A stretch of 14,387 nt of DNA from Nanobdellota archaeon (GCA_023144115.1 JAGLGH010000113.1:1-14387); one strand, 5' to 3'; counted from the first letter of the stretch, positions 6,908-13,713 are shown. The notes: generated by a model not told the origin, from the letters alone. Numbers and translations: made by a program.

Positions 6908-8085
6908 TTTGCTTTCTTCTCATGGTGCGCTATTTTTTTCTTGATTTTTTTATGGTTATTGTGGTCATACCAGACTTGAAAATTTTCTTCTAAAATAATC
7001 ATTGAAGGACCTGCAAGCACTGCGGATGAAAGAGAACAAAATATACCTAATGTTAGAGTAGCTCCCAAATGTTGGAGCATAGGCATGGAAGCCAGCATTA
7101 AAGATGAAAATCCTATAATGGTTGTTGCGCCTGATCCAATAATTGCTGAACCTATGCTTGAAACAGTTATTTGTAATGATTCTTGCTGTGTCTTTCCACT
7201 TTCTCTTTCATCTTTATATCTATGCAACAAAAAAATACCATATTCTACTCCTAATCCTAAAATCATTGCGCCAATACCTACTGTAGCAATAGATAATGAA
7301 AGATTTATCCATCCCATTGTGCCAATTGTCCAGATTAAACCCAAAGCTACTGGCGAAAAAATCAAAACTGCTTTTGATAATGACTTTTCCAGAATTATAA
7401 GTATAATAAAAATAATTATTCCTGCAATTAAAATTGTATATTTTATATCTTTGACTAAATATTCCAAAAGTGTGTTTCTAATTGGCGGAACTCCAGTTAT
7501 TGTTATCTTTAATCCAGCAGGTTTAGATAGATGTTCAATGTGATTATTAACGACATCAGTTACATCCCTAATTTTATTCTCATCTAAGCCAAGCGTCGCT
7601 GTTGCATACATTAAAGTTGTAGTATAATCATTACTGATAAATTGAGCAGAGCCTGAAACTTGTCCTAAAACCTGTTTGATTTCTGTTAGTGTTTCTGGGA
7701 CTCCGATAGTTTGAAATATTGATCCAAGAGAGTAAATCTCATCAATAGAACTTTCTTTTTTGAGGCGGTTTTCTAATTCTATGATTGAGGAGATTACTCT
7801 TGGATCTCTTATATCAGTAGGCGCATCTCTTATGTTGATGGATGAATCTAATGTGAATACCACTAAAATCATATCAGCTCCGCCAAATTTATCTGAGACC
7901 TTGTCTTTTAGCTTGAACACAGGCAGGTCTTTAGGCATTTCTTTAGACATATCTGATTCAATATTTATTTTTGTTAAACCATAAGCTAAGAAAAATGTAA
8001 GAAATATTGTTAGGATTAAAACTGTCAAAGCATATTTCCTCTGGATATCTGCCAAACATTTCAATGAATCTTTAAACCATGCCAT
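6904..8085 (-). CDS. RND/MmpL superfamily transporter, half-size subunit A
   Basis: 393 residues with the same plan as the downstream subunit: TM1 (about 19-38), an extracellular domain (39-212) containing DIRDPRV (91-97), and a five-helix block (215-233, 238-260, 266-287, 308-333, 340-365), ending in a Lys/His-rich cytoplasmic tail. In TM4 the motif reads GLGVEYGIFLLHRYKDE: the acid is E281 instead of the customary aspartate, with Y282 kept. Together with D280-F281 in subunit B, each half keeps only part of the canonical Asp-Tyr pair. The natural reading is an obligate hetero-oligomer whose two proteins replace the N- and C-halves of a standard RND pump. It starts 38 bases after the Cys/His-rich membrane protein gene; a GAGAGG stretch lies upstream of the ATG but at long spacing, so initiation is not clear-cut. 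Confidence 0.85.
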   Translation of the reverse strand: MAWFKDSLKCLADIQRKYALTVLILTIFLTFFLAYGLTKINIESDMSKEMPKDLPVFKLKDKVSDKFGGADMILVVFTLDSSINIRDAPTDIRDPRVISSIIELENRLKKESSIDEIYSLGSIFQTIGVPETLTEIKQVLGQVSGSAQFISNDYTTTLMYATATLGLDENKIRDVTDVVNNHIEHLSKPAGLKITITGVPPIRNTLLEYLVKDIKYTILIAGIIIFIILIILEKSLSKAVLIFSPVALGLIWTIGTMGWINLSLSIATVGIGAMILGLGVEYGIFLLHRYKDERESGKTQQESLQITVSSIGSAIIGSGATTIIGFSSLMLASMPMLQHLGATLTLGIFCSLSSAVLAGPSMIILEENFQVWYDHNNHKKIKKKIAHHEKKAK

Positions 8086-8123
8086 CCTATATTATATTCC
8101 TCTCTTTTCTCATATTCCTTTTT

Positions 8124-8534
8124 TTATCTCGGATTCTTATTTTCTGAGATTTCATCATATTGAATCTTATTGTCATATTCTAAGAAATCTTTATGATGGG
8201 AAGGTTCAACAAATCCATCATATTTTTTGTGTTTAATACCGCACCAATATGTTTCTGTATCTCCTGCAATGATTGTAGCATAGTGCAACAAACCATTTCC
8301 ATAACCGCAATATGCGCAACCAATCTTCTCATAAGAATTTAAGTATTTTAACTTATGCCGATCTACCCTAATATAATCAGCTCTTTTTACCAGAGGAATT
8401 TTGTATAATCTAAAACAAACATGGTGATAAATCTCTAGAGAAATATCCAGAATTACTAAGGGCAGCACCATCCCAAATATAAAAGGAGTAGATATTAAAT
8501 GTCTTAATGTCTTAGGGTATTTTTTATAATTCAT
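8124..8534 (-). CDS. Uncharacterised Cys/His-rich protein with N-terminal membrane helix
   Basis: 136 residues with one hydrophobic segment near 12-32, possibly extended by a second amphipathic stretch, then a conserved-looking soluble part: VDRHKLKYLN (57-66), CAYCGYGNG (73-81), TETYWCGIKH (93-102) and PSHHKDFLEYD (111-121). C73, C76, C98 and H102 form a plausible zinc or Fe-S site, with H113/H114 near by. I recall closely similar segments in uncharacterised bacterial proteins but know no assigned function or name, so none is given. The gene follows the patatin with seven bases between, and the patatin stop is embedded in GAGGTGA, which serves as the ribosome-binding site for this ATG, so the two are tightly coupled. 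Its place between a lipase and lipid-type transporters suggests a membrane role. Confidence 0.7.
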   Translation of the reverse strand: MNYKKYPKTLRHLISTPFIFGMVLPLVILDISLEIYHHVCFRLYKIPLVKRADYIRVDRHKLKYLNSYEKIGCAYCGYGNGLLHYATIIAGDTETYWCGIKHKKYDGFVEPSHHKDFLEYDNKIQYDEISENKNPR

Positions 8535-8541
8535 ACTTGAT

Positions 8542-9339
8542 TCACCTCTTCATCAAATCCTTAATCTTTGGCAAAACTTCTTTTGTTACTCTTTTGCCTT
8601 CTTCTATGAATCTAGTATTTTCATAAAACCTATAAGAATCAAGTACACCAGAAAAATTTGGTCTGATTATAATCACATTCTTTATATTATTTACATTCAA
8701 TTTAGTAGCTTGAGTTCTAAGTATTCCAAAAGATTGCATCAATGTTTCAACAATAGTAGGATTCTCAAGTTTTATTGGATGTTTCATAGTAAGATCAACA
8801 CCAATTACAATATCTGCCCCCATTTGTTTCACCACATCAACAGGGGTAGGATTAACAATACCTCCATCAAGAAGAAGCCTGCCATTTAATTTTGCTGGTG
8901 AAAATATTCCTGGCAAGCTAATGCTTGCTCTTATGGCATCAACTAATCTTCCTTCAGTTATCTGAATCTCCTCACCAGAACATAAATCAGTTGCAATAAT
9001 TCTCAGAGGAATTTTAGTATCTGAAAATGATTTATTGCTGATTAATTCTCCAATAAAACTTTTGATTTTATTTCCTGAAATTAAAGCTCTTTTTGGAGAA
9101 GTTATATCAATTAATTTTAGCAAGTCCTTTTTTGTTAATTGCAATACTTTTTTTTCTAATGAATCTATTTCTCCATTAAGAGAATAATATGCCCCAGCAA
9201 TAGATCCACTACTGACTCCTGCTATATAATCAATAGGGATATTATTTTCTTCTAATGTCTTTAATACACCAATATGCGCAAGTCCTCTTGCTCCGCCAGA
9301 CCCTAATGCAAGTCCTATTTTCAATCTATCTTGTGCCAT
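8542..9339 (-). CDS. Patatin-like phospholipase, RssA type (paralogue 2)
   Basis: 265 residues with all patatin landmarks: oxyanion loop GSGGARG (13-19), nucleophile S43 in GVSSG, and D158 in DGG. It is a close paralogue of the plus-strand patatin at 2752-3549; long segments such as NPTIVETLMQ and SFSDTKIPL are identical and length is the same. Expected activity is hydrolysis of acyl ester bonds in lipids, cytoplasmic or at the inner face of the membrane. Unlike the other copy it lies inside the minus-strand cluster, 47 bases after the phasin-like gene and just before the Cys/His membrane protein. No clear Shine-Dalgarno precedes its ATG, but an AT-rich TATA-like stretch sits about 26 bp upstream, so it may also have an internal leaderless promoter. 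Confidence 0.9.
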   Translation of the reverse strand: MAQDRLKIGLALGSGGARGLAHIGVLKTLEENNIPIDYIAGVSSGSIAGAYYSLNGEIDSLEKKVLQLTKKDLLKLIDITSPKRALISGNKIKSFIGELISNKSFSDTKIPLRIIATDLCSGEEIQITEGRLVDAIRASISLPGIFSPAKLNGRLLLDGGIVNPTPVDVVKQMGADIVIGVDLTMKHPIKLENPTIVETLMQSFGILRTQATKLNVNNIKNVIIIRPNFSGVLDSYRFYENTRFIEEGKRVTKEVLPKIKDLMKR

Positions 9340-9357
9340 TTTTGAGTTCTTTCTTGT

Positions 9358-9372
9358 TTAATTAAATTAAAA
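9358..9372 (-). promoter_or_regulatory. Possible internal TATA box for patatin 2
   Basis: On the minus strand TTTTTAATTTAATTA is centred about 26 bp before the ATG at 9339, and the gene lacks a Shine-Dalgarno. This geometry equals that of the leaderless promoters elsewhere in the window, but the gap is so AT-rich that chance is a fair alternative. Confidence 0.3.
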
Positions 9373-9386
9373 AGCAAAAATAAAAA

Positions 9387-9692
9387 TTATTTTTTATTCT
9401 TTTTCGCTTTCCTGCTAATCTTGTCAATCTTTGCGCTGAGTGCATCTATATCTTTCTTTGTTGCGATAGGCAATGATTTCAAGGCTTTTTGCACCTGTTC
9501 TTCGATTGTTTTCTTAATCTCTTCATTTTGTTTCTTAGACTTTTTCAGCAAATCCCCTACCATCTTTTTACCTTCTTTCGCATTAATTTCTCCTTTCTTC
9601 TCTAACTCCTTTACAGTTTTTTCTATTGCTTCCTTAGTCATGGAAGTTATTCCAAGACCCAACATCAATCCTTTTTTTATCAAACTCGCCAT
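9387..9692 (-). CDS. Phasin-like / polyhydroxyalkanoate granule-associated family coiled-coil protein
   Basis: 101 residues. A short hydrophobic start (KKGLMLGLGITSMT, 6-19) is followed by a highly charged helix rich in Lys and Glu with heptad-like spacing (20-70) and a Lys-rich tail ending RKAKKNKK. This pattern, including TKEAIEKTVKELEKKGEINAKEGKKMV, fits the short phasin-like family (COG3937/PhaI-type) that in bacteria is often found beside ABC1/UbiB kinases, exactly as here. Phasins coat lipid or polyester granules; no polyhydroxyalkanoate synthase is in this window, so a more general role of sitting on a membrane or lipid surface is more likely. A strong AGGAGG ribosome site lies about eight bases before the ATG. 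It follows the kinase gene by 17 bases. Confidence 0.65.
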   Translation of the reverse strand: MASLIKKGLMLGLGITSMTKEAIEKTVKELEKKGEINAKEGKKMVGDLLKKSKKQNEEIKKTIEEQVQKALKSLPIATKKDIDALSAKIDKISRKAKKNKK

Positions 9693-9709
9693 TTTATTTT
9701 TCCTCCTTA

Positions 9710-11401
9710 TTATTTTTTAAATCTCCATATCGAGATTATTAAGCCAAATCCAACTATTGCGCTTATTATAAATCCTAAGACTCCTAACAAAGGAAAACCA
9801 AAAAGCAAGAATCCTTTATTAGTCTGAATAATTAATGATGAACCAATGATTATTGCAGAAATAATCATTGCGATTGAAAGTTTATTGCTTACTCTTTCTA
9901 AATTATCTGAGAATACATCCAGGTTTTTATGCTCAAAATCCACTTTAATTTTGCCGCTTATGATTTTATTTAATGCTTCTTTTAAGCTCCTTGGAAGTAT
10001 CTTTACAAAATGTTCAAATTCAAATAAATTTTCTTTGATAAAATCAGCTAATTTTCCAGGACTTATTTTTTGTTTAATTACTTTTTTTGAAAAAGGTCTG
10101 CATACTTCCACAATATTGAAATCAGGATCAAGAGTTTTTCCAACACTTTCAGTAATTGCCAAAGCTCTACTTAAAAGAACCATTTCTTTTGGAAGACTTA
10201 TTTTATATTTAACTAAGAGCATCATAAGTTTATGTATGATATCTCCAAACTTTATCTCTTTCAATTGACTTCCATAATAAAGATCCATAATATCCATGAC
10301 ATCGTATTTAAATGATTTTATATCGACGTTTTCATCAATTAAACCCATGTTTGTTAATTGGTTGATTAATCCATTAACATTGTAATCAATTAAAAATACA
10401 AACAAATGCGCAAGATCGTCAATAAAATCCTGATCTATATGGCTCATCATGCCAAAATCAAGAAAACAAATTACATTATTCTTTAAGATTAGAATATTCC
10501 CTGGATGAGGGTCTGCATGAAAGAAGCCATGAACTAAAACTTGCTTAAAAAAAGATTCCGCACCACTTCTAGCAATTAATTTGCTATCATAACGCCCATT
10601 ATATTTTATTAGGTTTGTAATCTTAATGCCTTTGACAAACTGCATAGTTAGAACTTTTTGCGTTGAATACTCATCATAGACTTCTGGAACAAGAATAGTT
10701 TTGTCATCTTTAAACATCGCTTCAAATCTCTTTATGTTCATCCTTTCTTGATAATAATTTATCTCTTTCATAATCGAACGCTCAAACTCATCAATTATTT
10801 CATTTAAGTGATAATATTTCAAATCAGGAACATGTCTCTCAATTAATCTTCCAAGATAACGCAGGATTCTTATATCTGCTTTTATCTGCATATCAAGATT
10901 AGGTCTTTGAATTTTAACAACAATTTTCTTCCCATTCTTCAAAACAGCTTTATGAACCTGACCAATTGAAGCAGAAGCTAATGGTTGCTTGTCAAATTCA
11001 GCAAAAAGAGAATTAATTGAGCTACCTAATTCTGCTTTAATTGTTGATTTAATGATATCATAAGAAAAAGGTGGTGTATCATCCTGCAGCTTAGAAAATT
11101 CTTTAGCAAATCTTTCACCTATCAGGTCTTCTCTTGTGCTTAGAATCTGACCAAATTTAATAAAAGTTGACCCTAGTTCTTCTAAAACTGATCTAACTCT
11201 TTGTGGAACTGTAGAATCAAATTCTTCTAAAGATTTATATTTACAAAACCTCTTTGCAAAAGGAAGCTTGCTTTTTAATTCCATTAACTCAATAAAATAA
11301 CCAAAACCAAATTTTGTTAGAGCAAGTATTATCTGTTTAATTCTTCTAATATCCTGATGACTGTTTTTATAATTGATTATTTTCATAGTATCCTCGACCA
11401 T
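9710..11401 (-). CDS. UbiB/ABC1 (AarF-type) atypical protein-kinase-like ATPase
   Basis: 563 residues with the full UbiB signature. The KxGQ motif is K82-F-G84-Q85 followed by LSTREDLI; the alanine-rich nucleotide loop is ASASIGQVH (142-150); the ATP lysine is K163 in VVKIQRP; the catalytic loop is HADPHPGN (295-302) with D297; and D315-F-G is the metal-binding motif. Two hydrophobic helices at about 508-526 and 533-558 form the C-terminal membrane anchor characteristic of this group. UbiB-family proteins (UbiB, Coq8) have ATPase activity and support isoprenoid-quinone synthesis, probably by drawing hydrophobic intermediates out of the membrane. An archaeon's isoprenoid lipids would be analogous substrates, which is inference. 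Starts at 11401 or 11386 are possible; the first is preferred for the GAAGTGA eight bases upstream and the short gap to the radical SAM gene. The phasin-like gene follows. Confidence 0.9.
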   Translation of the reverse strand: MVEDTMKIINYKNSHQDIRRIKQIILALTKFGFGYFIELMELKSKLPFAKRFCKYKSLEEFDSTVPQRVRSVLEELGSTFIKFGQILSTREDLIGERFAKEFSKLQDDTPPFSYDIIKSTIKAELGSSINSLFAEFDKQPLASASIGQVHKAVLKNGKKIVVKIQRPNLDMQIKADIRILRYLGRLIERHVPDLKYYHLNEIIDEFERSIMKEINYYQERMNIKRFEAMFKDDKTILVPEVYDEYSTQKVLTMQFVKGIKITNLIKYNGRYDSKLIARSGAESFFKQVLVHGFFHADPHPGNILILKNNVICFLDFGMMSHIDQDFIDDLAHLFVFLIDYNVNGLINQLTNMGLIDENVDIKSFKYDVMDIMDLYYGSQLKEIKFGDIIHKLMMLLVKYKISLPKEMVLLSRALAITESVGKTLDPDFNIVEVCRPFSKKVIKQKISPGKLADFIKENLFEFEHFVKILPRSLKEALNKIISGKIKVDFEHKNLDVFSDNLERVSNKLSIAMIISAIIIGSSLIIQTNKGFLLFGFPLLGVLGFIISAIVGFGLIISIWRFKK

Positions 11402-11408
11402 TTTTTAT

Positions 11409-12818
11409 TCACTTCTTCATATAATCCATTATGCCTTCAAACCAAAATTCTTTCCAGTTCCTATATTCATTGTCCCAGACAGGATCAACAATTTCTTTAT
11501 ACTTTCTTGAATAATTGTTCAGATGATCTATAATCTGAGTATCTTCAATTAATTTTGATTCTTCAGGATGGGAGGGTTTTGCATTATACTTTTTTGCAAG
11601 TCCCCTCAATACTTGAGGAGTATCAATAATCATGCATGGCGCAAGAAGATTTTTGTTTGCAGTATATGGGTGCGCTTTTCTTATTGCCCTAAAAAAATCT
11701 GATTCAAGAACCTGTTTTAGGCTTTTCTCTTTTATGTTATCAACAGAAAAATGCGCAAATACACATGGCTCGACCTGCCCGTTATTAGTAATATGGAGAT
11801 AATTCAGTCCTCCTGCCATACAGCCGCCTACTAAATAACCATCATTCCAGAAGTCTCCAAGGAATATTGGTCTTACTTCCCGAATCTTGCGAATTCTTTT
11901 TCTTAATTCATTTCTTTGCTCAGGTGTTGCCATAAGTTTTATATCAGGTTCTCTTCCAATAGGAATATACTGGAATAACCATCCAAAATTGCATCCCTTA
12001 TCGAGATAATAATCCACAAATTTGTCAGAACCTATCAATTCTGAATTATGATTTGTTAACATTGTAGAAAATCCAAAGAGCACACCTGCTTCTTTGAGAT
12101 ACTGCATTGTTTCAAGTATTCTTTTATGAACTCCATTTCCTCTTCTTTCATCTGTTTCTTTTTCAAAGCCCTCTACACTTATAGCTGCCGCAACATTTCC
12201 AAAATCCGCTAGTTGTTGAGCTATGTCTTTTGTTATGCAAGTTCCATTTGTATAGACTAAAAAAGAAATATCTTTGTGCCTTTTAAACAATTCACAAAGG
12301 TCTTTTCTCACAAAAGGCTCACCACCAGTCAGTGTAACAAAGTATATGCCCATTTCTTTAGCCTCTTTAAATATTCTATCAAGAAGTTCAATGCTAATGT
12401 CCTCTTTTTCATGATAATTGCCTGCCCAGCATCCAGAGCATCTCAGATTGCATCTATCTGTAACATCAATCACAAGCAGAGCAGGAGGTCTGTAGCCATA
12501 GTTTTTCTTATATTCTTTTCTCTTGTCTACTCCCAAGATTAGAGTATTGAGTATAAGATTATTAATCAACTTTTTTTTTACGTTTGGATGAAGTTGCTGG
12601 TTCAAATTCCTTATTAATTTCAGATGCGCTCCTTTCTCTGTTACAATTTTCCTTAAGTTCTTTGCTCCCCTTAAGTAAAATTCGTTTTTCGTGAGTTTAG
12701 GAATCAGTGAGCTAATCCTCATAAGATTCTGGTCAGATAAGTTTGATGTTAGATTTATGATTGTGCTTGCTGTTGCCTTTTTTGCAGCCAGTGAGATTGT
12801 TTTTATTGCGTTGTTCAT
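11409..12818 (-). CDS. Radical SAM enzyme with SPASM-like auxiliary cysteines
   Basis: 469 residues. The radical SAM 4Fe-4S motif is C123-NLR-C127-SG-C130, preceded by LLVIDVTDR, and GGEP is at 165-168, so SAM cleavage chemistry is expected. Downstream cysteines C276, C333, C352 and C395, around GGCMAGGLNYLHITNNGQVEPC, resemble a SPASM/twitch-type site for a further Fe-S cluster. About 110 residues precede the motif, forming a helical N-terminal extension. The reaction cannot be read from sequence. The neighbours (UbiB-type kinase, lipases, MmpL-type pump) make a lipid or isoprenoid substrate worth considering, by analogy with radical SAM enzymes that modify hopanoids or join archaeal lipid chains, but peptide modification is a real alternative for SPASM proteins. 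The ATG is preceded by AAAGGTGATAAA, giving GGTGA at good spacing. It is the first intact enzyme gene of the cluster, seven bases before the kinase ORF. Confidence 0.85.
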   Translation of the reverse strand: MNNAIKTISLAAKKATASTIINLTSNLSDQNLMRISSLIPKLTKNEFYLRGAKNLRKIVTEKGAHLKLIRNLNQQLHPNVKKKLINNLILNTLILGVDKRKEYKKNYGYRPPALLVIDVTDRCNLRCSGCWAGNYHEKEDISIELLDRIFKEAKEMGIYFVTLTGGEPFVRKDLCELFKRHKDISFLVYTNGTCITKDIAQQLADFGNVAAAISVEGFEKETDERRGNGVHKRILETMQYLKEAGVLFGFSTMLTNHNSELIGSDKFVDYYLDKGCNFGWLFQYIPIGREPDIKLMATPEQRNELRKRIRKIREVRPIFLGDFWNDGYLVGGCMAGGLNYLHITNNGQVEPCVFAHFSVDNIKEKSLKQVLESDFFRAIRKAHPYTANKNLLAPCMIIDTPQVLRGLAKKYNAKPSHPEESKLIEDTQIIDHLNNYSRKYKEIVDPVWDNEYRNWKEFWFEGIMDYMKK

Positions 12819-12877
12819 TTTATCACCTTTGTTATTTATACAGCCATTGTTAAATTAATTAAAAAATAAAAATTGTC

Positions 12878-13024
12878 TTAAACAGGAAGATTAAAAGGCA
12901 GTTTTCCTTTCTTAAACAACCACCAGAGAATTCCACCAATTATTGCTAATACCAATACCACAATTGCTCCTATTATAAGCCATAGGTTTGTTACAAATAT
13001 AAGTCAATTTTCTGTAATTGCCAT
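12878..13024 (-). pseudogene. Small single-pass membrane protein ORF interrupted by in-frame TGA
   Basis: Reading from ATG at 13024 gives MAITEN, then TGA (13004-13006), then in the same frame 41 residues of a convincing small membrane protein: LIFVTNLWLIIGAIVVLVLA (one hydrophobic helix), IIGGILWWLFKKGKLPFNLPV and a TAA. The start has a strong ribosome site, GGGGTGA at 13038-13032, so the gene was built to be translated. No ATG, GTG or TTG offers a sensible restart before the membrane helix. A single change of TGG to TGA at a tryptophan codon would explain it. TGA is a normal stop for three other genes here, so recoding is unlikely unless specifically signalled. It is either a recent point-mutation pseudogene, a strain or assembly variant, or a case of readthrough. 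It lies at the head of the cluster, 59 bases before the radical SAM gene. Confidence 0.55.
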
Positions 13025-13062
13025 TTTTTATTCACCCCTTATATTTTTCACATATTTAAGTT

Positions 13063-13081
13063 ATTTCAGTTTTTAGTGAAA
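13063..13081 (-). promoter_or_regulatory. Putative operator, copy 1 (cluster promoter)
   Basis: 19 bases identical to 13597-13615. The core TTTCACTAAAAACTGAAA is an imperfect inverted repeat with TTTCA/TGAAA arms. It lies between the regulator stop (13100) and the small membrane ORF (13024), where the cluster promoter must be. TATA-like sequences flank it on both sides (near 13052-13060 and 13092-13104), so its exact relation to the transcription start is open. Confidence 0.65.
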
Positions 13082-13099
13082 TTACAAGCATTAAAAAAA

Positions 13100-13585
13100 T
13101 TATCCTAAAAGTTTCCCCATTTTCTCTGCTGTAACTTTTTTCATGAATATTATTTTTTCAAACCAATTAAGATATGTTTCCAGCTGTTTGTATTCTCCTG
13201 CTAATCTGGACAACTTTGGATTTTTTTTTATGTCTTTAATATGTTCTAATTCCTTAATTAATGGCTGAACATCGTTCTGTAAAAATCTCTTGATGATTAT
13301 ATTAAATGCTTCAATAAATGATAATGCCAATTCATATAATTTTTCTCTTCCTTCTCCTCTAATAGATCTTATCATGCTTAGTTTCTCAAGAATCCTTAAA
13401 CTAGGACTTACTAAACTTAAACTATATCCTGTTTTCTTTGCAATTCCTCTTTGAGAAAGAGGTGAACCTGCAAATAAAAGAGTCGCCCAAACTCTGCCAG
13501 CAGGCTCTCCTAGACCCCATTGCTTTGAGATTTTTCCAGTCCTATCAATAAAGTCTTTTTCAGTTTGCGCTATGTTTTTTTCCAT
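13100..13585 (-). CDS. GbsR/MarR-like winged-helix transcriptional regulator
   Basis: 161 residues. A winged helix-turn-helix spans about 25-86: LGEPAGRVWATLLFAGSPLS, then QRGIAKKTGYSLSLVSPSLRILEKLSMI with the recognition helix near 54-67, and the wing RSIRGEGREKLYEL. This matches the GbsR branch of MarR-like regulators. The C-terminal half (88-161) is helical and probably forms the dimer interface; no ligand site is recognisable. It is the first gene of the minus-strand cluster. The same 19-bp palindromic element sits 12-30 bases before its ATG and again in the promoter region of the next ORF, so autoregulation plus control of the cluster is inferred, probably as a repressor since the element would cover the transcription start. 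No Shine-Dalgarno is evident before the ATG. Confidence 0.8.
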   Translation of the reverse strand: MEKNIAQTEKDFIDRTGKISKQWGLGEPAGRVWATLLFAGSPLSQRGIAKKTGYSLSLVSPSLRILEKLSMIRSIRGEGREKLYELALSFIEAFNIIIKRFLQNDVQPLIKELEHIKDIKKNPKLSRLAGEYKQLETYLNWFEKIIFMKKVTAEKMGKLLG

Positions 13586-13596
13586 TTAATTCACAG

Positions 13597-13615
13597 ATTT
13601 CAGTTTTTAGTGAAA
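13597..13615 (-). promoter_or_regulatory. Putative operator, copy 2 (regulator promoter)
   Basis: Same 19 bases as copy 1, with TTTCA/TGAAA arms, here enclosed by a further inverted pair cagatt/aatctg (13594-13599 and 13619-13624). It lies about 25-30 bp downstream of the TATA box, thus over the expected transcription start, a position where a bound dimer would block RNA polymerase. Confidence 0.7.
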
Positions 13616-13630
13616 GTTAATCTGCACTAC

Positions 13631-13639
13631 TATTTAAAT
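13631..13639 (-). promoter_or_regulatory. TATA box of regulator gene
   Basis: ATTTAAATA on the minus strand, about 50 bp before the ATG at 13585, predicts transcription starting near 13608-13612 inside operator copy 2. Upstream, GAACATT occurs twice as a direct repeat 15 bp apart (13638-13644 and 13653-13659), possibly a second binding site. Confidence 0.55.
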
Positions 13640-13674
13640 GTTCCGATTAAGAATGTTCATTTTCTTATTATCAA

Positions 13675-13713
13675 TCTCACTTTCTTCTCCCCAATAATTC
13701 ATTTTTTACTTCT
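13675..13713. repeat. 39-bp near-direct repeat, right copy (hisE-like 3' end)
   Basis: Partner of 4493-4531 with 36 of 39 identical bases in the same orientation. This copy encodes the last residues and the TGA stop of the hisE-like ORF. The two copies enclose the entire cluster from regulator to COG1361 gene. Confidence 0.5.

Noticed and set aside
7085..7543. Plus-strand frame opposite RND subunit A
   Set aside because: Shadow of the TM-rich minus-strand gene, with no family features.
12878..13024. Selenocysteine or general TGA-to-Trp recoding as explanation of the in-frame TGA
   Set aside because: TGA ends other genes here in ATGA overlaps and at 570-572, so it is not reassigned, and I see no selenocysteine-type hairpin I could support.
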